Positions 1 through 8,329 of a DNA stretch of 64,000 bases are shown piece after piece. The first letter of the stretch is position 1. Each line of letters opens with the position of its first letter. A program made the position numbers and the translations under genes. Under the pieces are notes generated by a model, which did not search any database, had not been told where the DNA came from, and saw only the letters and a program-made list of their open reading frames with translations. The DNA lies in NCBI GenBank assembly GCA_016177875.1, contig JACOUL010000024.1, positions 22,196 to 86,195 of the forward strand. The letters are read 5' to 3'. This DNA is from Burkholderiales bacterium. GTDB lineage: Bacteria > Pseudomonadota > Gammaproteobacteria > Burkholderiales > Burkholderiaceae_D.

Positions 1-116
1 TTGCGCCGTCCGAAGATTTAGTGCGCGAGCACGCTAAGCGCGGGCAATTTCCGATCGACACGGTGGCGACTGTGCGCCATATCATCGATCCGACCACGGC
101 GGAGTCTAGCGCCTAA
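1..116 (+). CDS. DUF4242-like protein, 3' end only
   Basis: Reading frame open from the left edge to a TAA at 114-116; the 5' part lies outside the window. The visible tail has EDLVREHAKRGQFPIDTV followed by a stretch ending IDPTTAESSA. I recognise this ending from DUF4242 (nickel-binding SCO4226-like) small proteins, where REHA..GFP and IDPTTAE are typical. It overlaps the next, oppositely oriented gene tail to tail by four bases. Function cannot be told from the tail alone. Confidence 0.55.
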   Translation, partial: APSEDLVREHAKRGQFPIDTVATVRHIIDPTTAESSA

Positions 117-313
117 TTTTTTTCGCCTTGCTTAGGCCGAAAAGCCAGGCAAGGTATGTTCGACGCTGCTAATACTTCCAGATGCGGCTTGCGCTGGCTC
201 TTGATACCCAGTGCGCGGCAGCCGTACGGAAAATGCGCATCATGCGTGATGTAGTAATGCATACACTTTGCGCAATCGGGCGAGGTGGAAATGTTTTGCT
301 GCTCTTCTTTCAA
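113..313 (-). CDS. small Cys-containing conserved protein
   Basis: 66 residues, probably starting at a TTG ten bases after the stop of the upstream gene, so likely the last gene of a leftward operon. It carries CAKC near the N-terminus and two later single cysteines, spacing that could hold a metal. The motif pattern (DCAKCMHYYITHD, then YGCRALGI) is of a kind conserved in betaproteobacterial small proteins, sometimes wrongly labelled as uracil-DNA glycosylase. The function is unknown. The start is uncertain because no ATG lies before the CAKC motif. Confidence 0.6.
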   Translation of the reverse strand: MKEEQQNISTSPDCAKCMHYYITHDAHFPYGCRALGIKSQRKPHLEVLAASNIPCLAFRPKQGEKN

Positions 314-322
314 GGCGGATCT

Positions 323-979
323 CTAGTGTGCGCGTAACCCGTAAACCGTACCATACAAGGCGAGCAACAGCGGCAAAGCGGCAAGCACAGCCCACACTTG
401 GTGGTTGTCGCGCCACAGTAAGGGAACGATCACGGCAAGCGGCATGCCGATCGCCCAAGTAATCGCCACCGTGCGCCACGAAAAACCGGCGCTCGCGGCA
501 TGCGGGTCGTAGCCGAATAAAAATAAAGAGCTGGCCCAGATCAACAGTAAACCGAAAATAATTTCGATGCCGGTTTCCAGCCATCGTATGTCGCGCAGAA
601 CAAGCGCATCGCTCGGATTGGCGGGATCGACCCAAACAGTGAGCGTGCCGCCGGGATTGCCCAATGCGCCATCGATGCGTTCGTTCCAATCGTCCGGCAT
701 CATGTTGACGCCTTTGCTCATCGCGCTTGAAAGACTGACGCGGGAACTTTCATATTTTTTTCCTTGCCATTGGTAGGCATATTTAGCGGCATAACGCATC
801 CCGCCATCGATTTTTTCGCTGCCCAATCGATTTCGTTCGACTTCTACATTCCGTTCCAACAGCGTTGCTTGCACCGGTTGCCAGGATTGTGCCGCAAGAT
901 GGCGCGCGACCGTGATGCCGGCTAAGAGCAGAAGGGCGGCACCAATGAGCAGGAAGGGTCCAAAGAATAACCAAATCAT
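323..979 (-). CDS. DUF3592 membrane protein
   Basis: 218 residues from an ATG at 977-979, preceded by a good Shine-Dalgarno (gggagg). Longer upstream readings lack one. There is an N-terminal membrane segment (WLFFGPFLLIGAALLLLAG), a central exposed domain of about 120 residues and two or three C-terminal membrane helices. This is the DUF3592 layout: a single beta-rich extracytoplasmic domain between helices. DUF3592 proteins have no established reaction. It lies downstream of, and co-oriented with, the DUF3108 and ArsR-type genes. Confidence 0.7.
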   Translation of the reverse strand: MIWLFFGPFLLIGAALLLLAGITVARHLAAQSWQPVQATLLERNVEVERNRLGSEKIDGGMRYAAKYAYQWQGKKYESSRVSLSSAMSKGVNMMPDDWNERIDGALGNPGGTLTVWVDPANPSDALVLRDIRWLETGIEIIFGLLLIWASSLFLFGYDPHAASAGFSWRTVAITWAIGMPLAVIVPLLWRDNHQVWAVLAALPLLLALYGTVYGLRAH

Positions 980-1020
980 CCGTTTTTCCTCCCGGCCTTT
1001 ATGCCTGCGATTAGTGTTCT

Positions 1021-2049
1021 TCATTGCGGCAGTGTATTTTCCATTTGAGATATCAATTGCACGTAGACGTAATCTTTGTCCGACCATAAAATTTTGATGG
1101 GCAAATAATTGAGGTCGGGCGCCAGCCATAATTCACGGCGTTCAGCAGGATTGTCAGTTTTCTTTCGCATATGAATCGTTTTGAACGAGGTGCCCGCCGC
1201 TTCGATTATTTCTTCGCCCATATTTTCAAAGTTGTTTTTTTCGAGCTTGTCGAGCCGGATCAAATTCAATTCTATATTCTCGGACTGCGGCCGCATGGCG
1301 CTGAGCTGATAGTTTGTCGTCGCGAAGTCATGCGTATTGTCTTCCAGTTCGTATTGTCGGACGTGCGAAACAAAATCCGTCGTCCTGACCAGCATATTTT
1401 CCCAATCGAAGTCGGCGCTGAATTTATAACCTCTGTCCTGGTGAATCTCCTGGTACACGTAGCGGTCCGGACGAAAACCTTCCGCAGTAATCTTGCCTTC
1501 GCTGGAGTAAATATATCGATTGCGGTTCACTACCCGCGCAATGCCGGTGGTGTCGATTTCGATCGTGAGCTTATAGGTTCTTTCTCCGATTTCCCAAGCG
1601 TGTACAGCGCGTCCGACTTCAAAATTATTTTCACCTATATATACGGTATAAATCGTTTGCCCTTTTTCCGGCAAGGGCAGCCTGGGAGGGGGCGCGATAG
1701 CGGATGCCGTTTCATCTCCTTCGTCGGTCGATTCATCTGTTTTAAGCTCTGCGCTGGGCGCTTCCTTGGGAGAGGGCTCAGGCGAGACGTGAGCCGTCGA
1801 GACACCTGCCGATTTTGCCGGAGCCGAAGCGCGCTTGGGAGGCGCAGGTGCGGTTAATGTGGGAAGCGGCAAGAGGCTCACTTTCACCGACTTCTCTTTC
1901 TCTACTTTTTTCAGCTTGGGGATCGAAACGGAAGGCGTGTAAAGAAGAAGCAGATGAATGAAGAGAGAAAGAAGCAGCGCGCCGAATTTAATCCGGTTCG
2001 ACTTGATCCTCGTTAGAAAAGAAGCGGATGGTAGAACGTCAATGGTCAT
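1021..2049 (-). CDS. DUF3108 protein with N-terminal membrane anchor
   Basis: 342 residues from the ATG at 2047-2049, which overlaps the end of the ArsR-type gene by 11 bases, so translation is probably coupled. One membrane helix (about residues 18-38, LLLSLFIHLLLLYTP) is followed by a Pro/Ala/Ser-rich linker of about 90 residues, a TonB-like topology. The C-terminal 200 residues match DUF3108, a periplasmic beta-barrel-like fold found near nucleotide or envelope genes in betaproteobacteria. Role unknown. A longer reading from 2079 is possible. Confidence 0.8.
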   Translation of the reverse strand: MTIDVLPSASFLTRIKSNRIKFGALLLSLFIHLLLLYTPSVSIPKLKKVEKEKSVKVSLLPLPTLTAPAPPKRASAPAKSAGVSTAHVSPEPSPKEAPSAELKTDESTDEGDETASAIAPPPRLPLPEKGQTIYTVYIGENNFEVGRAVHAWEIGERTYKLTIEIDTTGIARVVNRNRYIYSSEGKITAEGFRPDRYVYQEIHQDRGYKFSADFDWENMLVRTTDFVSHVRQYELEDNTHDFATTNYQLSAMRPQSENIELNLIRLDKLEKNNFENMGEEIIEAAGTSFKTIHMRKKTDNPAERRELWLAPDLNYLPIKILWSDKDYVYVQLISQMENTLPQ

Positions 2050-2755
2050 GGGATGAAGTACGCGATTTCGCTTGTCCAATGCCGAACTGTTTTTTGAGCG
2101 AATTTTCTCCTTCTACTGTGAACGCCACCACGCGCGTATCTTTAACGCGTCTTGCCCAGCCGAGGGAAATAAAGTGATTCAGCAATGCGGCACCCAATGC
2201 GCCGGCGAGATGATAGCGCCGCTCGCTCCAATCCAGGCATGCTCGGCAAAACAGCCTTCGTTGTGAAACCAATGCGTCGGTATCGACGCCAAGCTTCTCC
2301 AAGAATTTTTGCCCATCGCGCGTCAACGCCAAATCTTCCGCGTCTGCCTTTAGCGTTCCCCGATCGATCAAGCTTTCATATAGCTGCACGCCCAATTCGC
2401 CTGCCAGGTGATCGTAGCAAACCCGTGCCTTTCTCAAGGCAGGTTCGCGTGGACTGCTGCGTAGCCGTACGGCGCCGGTCCTAAAGGCGACGCCCATCAA
2501 GGATTCAAGCAAGTGAGCGACATCCTGGTCCGCAAGGCGGAAATAGCGGTGGCGGCCCTGGCTCTCGACGGCGATCAATCCTGCATCGAGCAGCTTTGCC
2601 AAATGTCCGCTGATGGTCTGCTTCGTAACGCCCGCGATCCCGGCAAGCTCGGTCGCCGTTAGCGCGCGGTCCGCCATCAGCGCGGTGAGCGCTTCGGCGC
2701 GTGCCTGGTCGCCGATGAGCGCGGCAATTTTGACAATGTTCGGTCCATCTTTCAT
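2039..2755 (-). CDS. ArsR-family transcriptional regulator
   Basis: 238 residues. The N-terminal 85 residues form a winged helix typical of ArsR/SmtB repressors (DQARAEALTALM, then TELAGIAGVTKQTISGHLAKLLDAGLI as recognition region, then a RHRYFRL wing). The long C-terminal half has a CRACLDW motif and may sense a ligand or metal. No classic CVC metal box is visible. It is divergent from the NIPSNAP gene. An inverted repeat over its own start codon (2754-2777) suggests autoregulation and control of the neighbour. Confidence 0.9.
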   Translation of the reverse strand: MKDGPNIVKIAALIGDQARAEALTALMADRALTATELAGIAGVTKQTISGHLAKLLDAGLIAVESQGRHRYFRLADQDVAHLLESLMGVAFRTGAVRLRSSPREPALRKARVCYDHLAGELGVQLYESLIDRGTLKADAEDLALTRDGQKFLEKLGVDTDALVSQRRLFCRACLDWSERRYHLAGALGAALLNHFISLGWARRVKDTRVVAFTVEGENSLKKQFGIGQAKSRTSSHDH

Positions 2756-2777
2756 GGTTCGATGCTAGCCGAACCAT
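2754..2777. promoter_or_regulatory. probable ArsR operator dyad
   Basis: Perfect 8-bp inverted arms (ATGGTTCG and CGAACCAT) separated by 8 bases, lying over the start codon of the ArsR-type gene and 57 bases before the divergent NIPSNAP start. Size and position fit an autoregulatory site for a dimeric winged-helix repressor. No binding data exist. Confidence 0.55.
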
Positions 2778-2833
2778 CAATATGCCGCAAGCGATTATGA
2801 TCTTTTTCATACAATTTGATTAAGGGAGAACCC

Positions 2834-3187
2834 ATGACAATTACCTGCTTCATCCGCTACGAAATCGATCCATTCCAGCGTGACGCCTTCAAGGCGTATG
2901 CGGAAAACTGGGGGCACATCATCCCGAAATGCGGCGGCGATCTCATCGGCTATTTTCTGCCGCATGAGGGTACCAACAATATTGCATGGGGATTGATTGC
3001 CTTCGACAGCTTGGCTTCTTATGAACGATATCGGAGCCGGCTCAAATCCGACGACGAAGGAAGAAGCAATTTCGAGATGGCGCAACGCAAGCGGTTCATT
3101 TTTCGAGAAGAGCGCACTTTCTTGGAGGTGGTTGACGGGACCTTTCGAATGAGCGGTCTCACAGGAGAGTCATCGGACTGCCGATAG
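2834..3187 (+). CDS. NIPSNAP-family protein
   Basis: 117 residues from an ATG with GGGAG upstream; an in-frame earlier start lacks one. The sequence reads as a single dimeric alpha-beta barrel domain: [17 protein letters not shown] at the start, then a [16 protein letters not shown] turn and a SYERYRSRL helix. This is the NIPSNAP (PF07978) pattern. Bacterial NIPSNAP proteins are small, cytosolic and of uncertain function. Divergent from an ArsR-family regulator with an operator between them, so it is probably the regulated target. Confidence 0.85.
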   Translation: MTITCFIRYEIDPFQRDAFKAYAENWGHIIPKCGGDLIGYFLPHEGTNNIAWGLIAFDSLASYERYRSRLKSDDEGRSNFEMAQRKRFIFREERTFLEVVDGTFRMSGLTGESSDCR

Positions 3188-3194
3188 CCGACTT

Positions 3195-3575
3195 CTATTT
3201 CTTCAACGGAGGAGGGGATACATGGCCGATCGGTGTGATATTCCCTCCGTCGCGATCCACATAATATTTATCGTCATGCACCGCCGTCACCAGCATGCCG
3301 TTCAGTTCGACTTTGCTGTCGACTTGTTTATCAAAATGGTCCAATAGGAGCGTCAATGTGGCTCGTGAGAGATTGAGCCGTTGCGACACGCCGGGAAAAT
3401 ATTGATCGCCAGTCTCGGCGGCTGTCACGGCGATACGGCGTATCGACTGCGGATAGACAGGATGCGCATGATCGCTTTTGATGATGGTGCATGGGCTGCT
3501 CTCACCCTCGCGGACGCGATCGAGCTTTTCCAGCAGTGTGACGATGTTCCGTCTGGATAAATAAAGCTTTTCCAT
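3195..3575 (-). CDS. conserved protein of unknown function
   Basis: 126 residues from the ATG at 3575. Starts at 3584, or a TTG at 3602 overlapping the previous stop, are also possible; none has a strong ribosome site. The N-terminus (MEKLYLSRRNIVTLLEKLDR) reads as a helix, followed by HAHPVYP and a C-terminal beta-rich part. The pattern is shared by small soluble proteins in Burkholderiales genomes. I assign no function. It sits immediately downstream of the LprI-like gene on the same strand and is probably co-transcribed. Confidence 0.65.
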   Translation of the reverse strand: MEKLYLSRRNIVTLLEKLDRVREGESSPCTIIKSDHAHPVYPQSIRRIAVTAAETGDQYFPGVSQRLNLSRATLTLLLDHFDKQVDSKVELNGMLVTAVHDDKYYVDRDGGNITPIGHVSPPPLKK

Positions 3576-3598
3576 GGATGACATTTCTGAGATCGGAT

Positions 3599-4594
3599 TC
3601 AACGCAACTTGTATGGCCCATAATGCTCACAATAGCTGAGCCATTTTTTGCTAGGCGGTTTGACGCTGCGAATAGTTGCGCCATCCTTTCCGATGTACTC
3701 AAAGAAACTGCAGTCAGCAGGCTTTTTTTCATCTTCGGGATCTTTTGATACGGAAATGACGAAAAATTTTTCATCCACCTGGACGCGAGAGCCTATCGCA
3801 TTCGATTTATGTGCACGGAATTCCCATGAGCAGCAGCTGGCCCGCCCGCTTTCAACGAGGTATCCCTCGAAATTCGATAAATCGACGTATCCGCCGGAAA
3901 AATATTTGTATAGCGCTTTTTCTTTTGGATCGTATCGATACAACTCATGCGAGCAATTCGGCCCCGCGCCGCAAAATGAGGTGATGTCCAATTGCGCATA
4001 TCCATTTTGATCGGGCTCGGGAAAATTTACCTGCTGTGCCTCTTGATCCTTCAACGTTTCGAGCAACACCGGTTTGCTGTTTCGGGTCTCATAGAAGTAC
4101 ACGCGAATATTGCGCGTTTCAGCTTTGGCGCATTGATCGACTACGGCTTGAAGAATGGATTGATTGCTATTCGTCCCGCACACCAAGTCGGTCTTGCAAT
4201 TAGGCTTGGGTGCCTCCGGGCTCTTTACGCTGCACGTGACGTCTCCGGTGGCTGCCGTTTTTGATTCCGGTTGTGGCTTCTCAAGATAGGCAATACGCTC
4301 CCGGTATGTGTGGTTTAAGCAATCGATCGTCTTACAAAGATCGCGGATATTTTTCAGCCAGTTGCGCTGGTTGTCCCCGAGGGCTTTACGATCCGGCGTC
4401 TTTTGCATCGCACTTTGGAACGCGGCGCTAAGCTGGCTATCCAGCGCGCTGACGTTGGCGTCGCCGCAGATCATGAGCTCAATTTGAGTCTTCGCCTTGG
4501 TGCAATCGAACCCGGCTGCCAGCGCGGCATGGGCTTGCAGCAGCGATGCGAAAACGCATATGGACAAAATTTTCGTGTAGTGAAAGAGGCGCAT
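3599..4594 (-). CDS. secreted LprI/DUF1311-like protein
   Basis: 331 residues from the Met that begins a clear signal peptide (hydrophobic KILSICVFASLLQ, cleavage after HAALA); two earlier Mets are possible. Mature residues about 15-85 match the lysozyme-inhibitor LprI N-terminal family (DUF1311): FDCTKAKTQIELMICGD, LDSQLSAAF, NQRNWLKNIRD, with the family's paired cysteines. The remaining 220 residues are Cys-containing and unassigned. The likely location is the periplasm. Lysozyme inhibition is the known activity of some members, not shown for this one. Confidence 0.8.
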   Translation of the reverse strand: MRLFHYTKILSICVFASLLQAHAALAAGFDCTKAKTQIELMICGDANVSALDSQLSAAFQSAMQKTPDRKALGDNQRNWLKNIRDLCKTIDCLNHTYRERIAYLEKPQPESKTAATGDVTCSVKSPEAPKPNCKTDLVCGTNSNQSILQAVVDQCAKAETRNIRVYFYETRNSKPVLLETLKDQEAQQVNFPEPDQNGYAQLDITSFCGAGPNCSHELYRYDPKEKALYKYFSGGYVDLSNFEGYLVESGRASCCSWEFRAHKSNAIGSRVQVDEKFFVISVSKDPEDEKKPADCSFFEYIGKDGATIRSVKPPSKKWLSYCEHYGPYKLR

Positions 4595-4703
4595 GGATTG
4601 CACTCGCATTGACAAGATATTCCGCATCTTACGCGTTCTTGACTTCCGCCTAAATAGCTCCTATATTAAACCAATTAGTTAATTAACCTTGTGGTGTAAT
4701 AGT

Positions 4704-5069
4704 ATGCAAGATCAGCTCAGCCAAACCTTTGCCGCGCTGGCGGATCCGACCAGAAGAGCCATGCTGGCCCAGCTATCCAAAGGCGAGGCCAATATTTCCG
4801 ATTTGGCCGAGCCGTTTCTGAAGGAAATGAGCTTGCCGGCGGTCACCAAGCACATCAAGGTGTTGGAGAGGGCTGGTCTCATCACCAAGACCCGTCAAGC
4901 CCAATGGCGTCCTTGCAAGCTCAATGGCGAAGCATTAAAGGGCGCGGCGGATTGGATGGAGCAATACCGAATATTTTGGGAAGAGAGTTTCGACCGGCTC
5001 GACGCCTACCTAAAAACTGTCACAGTCAAAAAAAATACGAAAGGAAAGAAAAATGACCGCAAAAAATAA
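4704..5069 (+). CDS. ArsR-family regulator (SRPBCC-linked)
   Basis: 121 residues from the ATG at 4704. Typical short ArsR winged helix: FAALADPTRRAMLAQL, then an AVTKHIKVLERAGLI recognition helix and TRQAQWRPCKLNGEAL wing. This subgroup, ending in WMEQYRIFWEESFDRLD, is nearly always paired with an AHSA1/SRPBCC gene. Here the SRPBCC gene starts 17 bases before this one stops. It has no metal-binding cysteine pair. The pair probably forms one regulated transcript. Confidence 0.92.
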   Translation: MQDQLSQTFAALADPTRRAMLAQLSKGEANISDLAEPFLKEMSLPAVTKHIKVLERAGLITKTRQAQWRPCKLNGEALKGAADWMEQYRIFWEESFDRLDAYLKTVTVKKNTKGKKNDRKK

Positions 5070-6006
5070 TGCCAACGAACTCAGGATCACGCGAATGTAC
5101 GATGCGCCGGTCGACGCGGTGTGGGATGCCTGGACCGATCCTGAACAAGTGGCGCAATGGTGGGGGCCGCGCGACTTTACTCTTACCACGCATGGCAAGG
5201 AGTTGAAGCCGGGCGGCATTTGGCACTACACCATGCACGGCCCGGACGGCACCGATTACCCCAACAAGACGGTTTATCTCGAAGTCGAGAAACACGCCAA
5301 GCTGGTGTACGACCACGGCGGCTATGACGACCGTCCGCCGCTCTTCCGAGTGACTGTGCTCTTTTCAAAAGCGAACGGCAAGACCAGGATGGACATGTGC
5401 ATGAGCTTGCCGACGCCCGAAGCCGCCGAAGAAACACGAAAATTCATCAAGCAAGCCGGCGGCGACTCGACTTGGGATCGGCTGGCGGAATACCTGGAAA
5501 AGGAAGCATCCGGCAAAGAGAAATTCGTCATCAACCGCACGTTCGATGCGCCGCTGGATTTGATGTTCGAGATGTGGACCGATCCGAAGCATCTCTCGCA
5601 ATGGCTGGCGCCGACCGGATTCACCATGCAATTTATTCGCTCCGATATCCGGGGCGGCGGCAGCACTTTTTATTTCATGAGCGGCGGTAACGTCAAAATG
5701 TACGGGCGCGCCGAATACCAAAAAATTCAAAGGCCCGATTATCTGGTCTACACCCAGCAGTTCTGCGATGAGGATGAAAACATCTCGCGTCATCCCATGG
5801 CGCCCATCTGGCCGGAAACCATGCTGACCACGGTGCAGTTGGCGGCGGAAGGGCCGGACAAGACACGCGTAACCGTGACGATGGAACCGTACGGCGCCGC
5901 CACGCGCGAAGAGATCGACACCTTCGGCGATGCCAAGGCCGGCATGACGCAAGGCTGGACGGGTTCGTTCGATAAATTGGAAGGGTATTTATCGAAGGCT
6001 GGATAG
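5053..6006 (+). CDS. tandem AHSA1/SRPBCC domain protein
   Basis: 317 residues, ATG with an AGGAAAG site 6 bases upstream. It holds two consecutive AHSA1-type SRPBCC domains. Domain 1 is about residues 8-152 (ITRMYDAPVDAVWDAWTDPEQVAQWWGP) and domain 2 about 158-315 (INRTFDAPLDLMFEMWTDPKHLSQWLAP). Most AHSA1 proteins have one domain, so this is a fusion or internal duplication. The fold makes a hydrophobic ligand cavity; the ligand is unknown. It overlaps and probably depends on the upstream ArsR-family gene for regulation. Confidence 0.92.
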   Translation: MTAKNNANELRITRMYDAPVDAVWDAWTDPEQVAQWWGPRDFTLTTHGKELKPGGIWHYTMHGPDGTDYPNKTVYLEVEKHAKLVYDHGGYDDRPPLFRVTVLFSKANGKTRMDMCMSLPTPEAAEETRKFIKQAGGDSTWDRLAEYLEKEASGKEKFVINRTFDAPLDLMFEMWTDPKHLSQWLAPTGFTMQFIRSDIRGGGSTFYFMSGGNVKMYGRAEYQKIQRPDYLVYTQQFCDEDENISRHPMAPIWPETMLTTVQLAAEGPDKTRVTVTMEPYGAATREEIDTFGDAKAGMTQGWTGSFDKLEGYLSKAG

Positions 6007-6015
6007 GCGATGTCG

Positions 6016-6044
6016 AAGCTCCGCCATTTTAAATGACGGAGCTT
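6016..6044. terminator. bidirectional hairpin terminator
   Basis: Inverted repeat with 14-base arms and one mismatch, AAGCTCCGCCATTT facing AAATGACGGAGCTT, directly between two convergent genes and overlapping the last codons of the ABC ATPase gene. The T/A-rich centre and position fit a shared terminator. Confidence 0.6.
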
Positions 6045-6700
6045 GCATCCCTGTTCGGAGATAGATTCAAAATGACGGCATTTTCTCCAGCAGGTCCGAT
6101 GTCCTCGTGGCTGACGACTATATAAGCTCGATGTGCATCATGCCCTGCGATTTTCAGAGCCTTTCGCAAGTGCGCGGTCGATGCCGCGTCAAGCGCATTA
6201 AAAGGTTCGTCCAATAATGTAATCGGCGTGCCGGCCGACAAGGCCGCACTGATCCAAACCTTGCGTTGTGTCCCGGTCGACAAAATGCTCAGTTGAGAAC
6301 CGAGAAACTGGTTTAATGCAAACGCATCGATATGCCGTTTTAACTCATCTTTATCGAAGCCGGGATACAGATGAGCCATGAAGCTAAAGTACTCAAGCGG
6401 CGTTAGGTGATCGAACGGAATTTGACTCGGTCCGCACCAAAATTGCAGCCGGCGATATTCAATAGGGCTGTTATGCTGGATTGTCCCTCGTATCGACAAG
6501 CTTCCGGTCTGGGGATCAAGCGATCCGGCCACGATTCGTAGCAAGGTAGACTTGCCCTCGCCATTGCGTCCTTGAACCCACGTAAGGCCGGGGCCGAATC
6601 GATGCGACCATTGCGTAAAAATTTGGCGCGTGGGATAAGCGAAGTTAATATTCGCCGCTTCCAGTATCCCCGGCGAGGTGGGCAAAGATTGATTGGTCAT
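6029..6700 (-). CDS. ABC transporter ATP-binding protein
   Basis: 223 residues. The start at 6698-6700 is fixed by an ATGA overlap with the upstream permease gene. It has Walker A GRNGEGKST, a shortened signature region LSTGTQRKV (LSGGQ degenerate: T in the usual first G), Walker B ITLLDEPFNALD and the switch histidine in VVSHEDI. The size and low-complexity ends fit single-domain ATPases of small drug- or heme-type exporters, e.g. CcmA-like. The substrate is unknown. The partner is almost certainly the overlapping membrane gene. Confidence 0.88.
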   Translation of the reverse strand: MTNQSLPTSPGILEAANINFAYPTRQIFTQWSHRFGPGLTWVQGRNGEGKSTLLRIVAGSLDPQTGSLSIRGTIQHNSPIEYRRLQFWCGPSQIPFDHLTPLEYFSFMAHLYPGFDKDELKRHIDAFALNQFLGSQLSILSTGTQRKVWISAALSAGTPITLLDEPFNALDAASTAHLRKALKIAGHDAHRAYIVVSHEDIGPAGENAVILNLSPNRDASSVI

Positions 6701-7851
6701 GGAGTAAGCTCGGAGGCCAATGCTATTTGGATGACAAGGATCACGATCCAAAGGCCGGCACGTGTTGAAGCCTTGAATTGTGTCGGCGTACGAGCACGAC
6801 TGCACAAAGCAGTCTCAAGCAAATTCGCTGACAGCCCGAAGAGCACGAAAGCAATGCCGATCGAAGAACGCAGGTTCTCGACTGCGACGAACAGTATCGG
6901 AAAAATCAATGCAAAACCAATTGTGGCAGGTATCGCCGCAATGCCTAGACGAATCCAGCGCAGCTGATTAATAGATATTGGCAGCGGTTCACATTTCGAA
7001 TGCAATGGCCTTAAATCCTCATCCAGAACCGATGTGAGGCGCGTTGTCATGAGCTGAGTCAGTAGTGCAAATAGTGCGAGCCACCACGAAACGAATGTAG
7101 GAAACCGATATAACAAGAAATGAAGCAGTAATATCAGCAGTGCTAGTTTCAGCAGCTTGCCTGCACGCTTGGCCGGGCCGCGTATCAGGGGCACAAAGAT
7201 TAAAGCGTAAATGCTGGGATAACGGGCGAACAATGCCATGGTGGCAGATGGGTGGTCTGCTCGCTCGGCAATCGCACTCGCTTGCGGCACACGGCGCATA
7301 GCGCTAAGCATAAGTAGGCCGCATATGACGGACGCGGCAAATGCAATGATCAGCATGATCGCCGCGAGTAATTGTTGCGTCGTTTGGCCGACATGTTGTT
7401 TGAGCGCCCAATTCAACAGACCTGCTGCAAACAGTAGATAAAAAGGTGAAAGAGCGAGGATCACTACGACCAAATCACTTCGCCTTTTGTCGGATGGTTC
7501 AATCGGTAAGCTGAGTTCAATATCGCGCCAAGCTATTGACCAAAACAGGCCACGCATACTCCGACACAGCATTGCGCCAAGGGTGCCATAAGCGACGGTG
7601 GCCAGTACCCAACCCCATGGTGGATGCTGCAAGCTCCAAAGTAAAGGCAATACCGACGCCGAAACTAATCCGGTCATTGTTGCGATCGGATCGGTGCCGG
7701 AGCTTCCCAGAACAACTGCGCCGATGACGATATAGATTCCCCATTTCCGGAGGAAGGCAAACAGTTGGGCTCGGCACCAGCGGAATCGTACTTCTTGATA
7801 GTTCAAAGGCAAGGCAAACAAGTGGATTAAAAGGCGGCGATACCCGTTCAT
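6697..7851 (-). CDS. polytopic membrane protein, probable ABC permease
   Basis: 384 residues with about eight to ten hydrophobic segments and no soluble domain. No permease family motif is obvious. Assignment as the transporter's membrane subunit rests on the ATGA overlap with the ATPase gene downstream. Early segments include AFLRKWGIYIVIGAVVLG. The C-terminal part has TM helices separated by short basic loops. It could be an exporter of unknown substrate. Confidence 0.7.
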   Translation of the reverse strand: MNGYRRLLIHLFALPLNYQEVRFRWCRAQLFAFLRKWGIYIVIGAVVLGSSGTDPIATMTGLVSASVLPLLWSLQHPPWGWVLATVAYGTLGAMLCRSMRGLFWSIAWRDIELSLPIEPSDKRRSDLVVVILALSPFYLLFAAGLLNWALKQHVGQTTQQLLAAIMLIIAFAASVICGLLMLSAMRRVPQASAIAERADHPSATMALFARYPSIYALIFVPLIRGPAKRAGKLLKLALLILLLHFLLYRFPTFVSWWLALFALLTQLMTTRLTSVLDEDLRPLHSKCEPLPISINQLRWIRLGIAAIPATIGFALIFPILFVAVENLRSSIGIAFVLFGLSANLLETALCSRARTPTQFKASTRAGLWIVILVIQIALASELTP

Positions 7852-7906
7852 TCAGGAAACGACGCCCTTTATGTTTGGATAGTCGGGTCCGAAGTCGTCA
7901 CGGATT

Positions 7907-8281
7907 TTACGCTTCCGGCTTTTGGCGTGTGTAAGAAGCTGCTCCTGCGCAGCCGATGATGCCGGCAATAACGGACACATACCACAGCGCCGCTGTGCTG
8001 GCGGTCGGCTCAAATAGCGCCGCCGCCTGGAGAATAATCGCGCCGATGGATGTAACCGCCAGCAGCAGCATGAGCCCGGATGTCGCCACCGACATCGCGC
8101 GAATTTGCGAAGAATTCGCAGGCACGAGAAATAAAACGTAGCCGATGACCGAGAGCACGGGGAACATGATCCAAAGGATCAGGCTGGGGGAAAGCGTAGT
8201 AAGCCCGAGCGGAGCGGCAACCAACAGTGCTCCTGAAAATAAGCCTAATGCGAGAAAGAGTGCGCCGACGATTAAAAGCAT
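7907..8281 (-). CDS. small four-helix membrane protein
   Basis: 124 residues. The start at 8281 is chosen because AAGGAG lies 8 bases upstream; the longer reading from 8314 lacks a site. Four hydrophobic helices are visible: LLIVGALFLALGLFSGALL, LILWIMFPVLSVIGYVLFLV, a central SGLMLLLAVTSIGAIIL, and LWYVSVIAGIIGCAGAAS. No family is recognised. Adjacent on the same strand to the ABC permease, 55 bases away, but not clearly in its operon. Confidence 0.75.
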   Translation of the reverse strand: MLLIVGALFLALGLFSGALLVAAPLGLTTLSPSLILWIMFPVLSVIGYVLFLVPANSSQIRAMSVATSGLMLLLAVTSIGAIILQAAALFEPTASTAALWYVSVIAGIIGCAGAASYTRQKPEA

Positions 8282-8329
8282 GGAAATGTCTCCTTTTAAG
8301 TAGAGGTGTTGCAAAGTTCGAACGCTGAA

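Noticed and set aside
240..689. Minus-strand protein overlapping the DUF3592 gene
   Set aside because: Overlaps a better-supported gene in another frame, is Arg/His-rich, and has no ribosome site.
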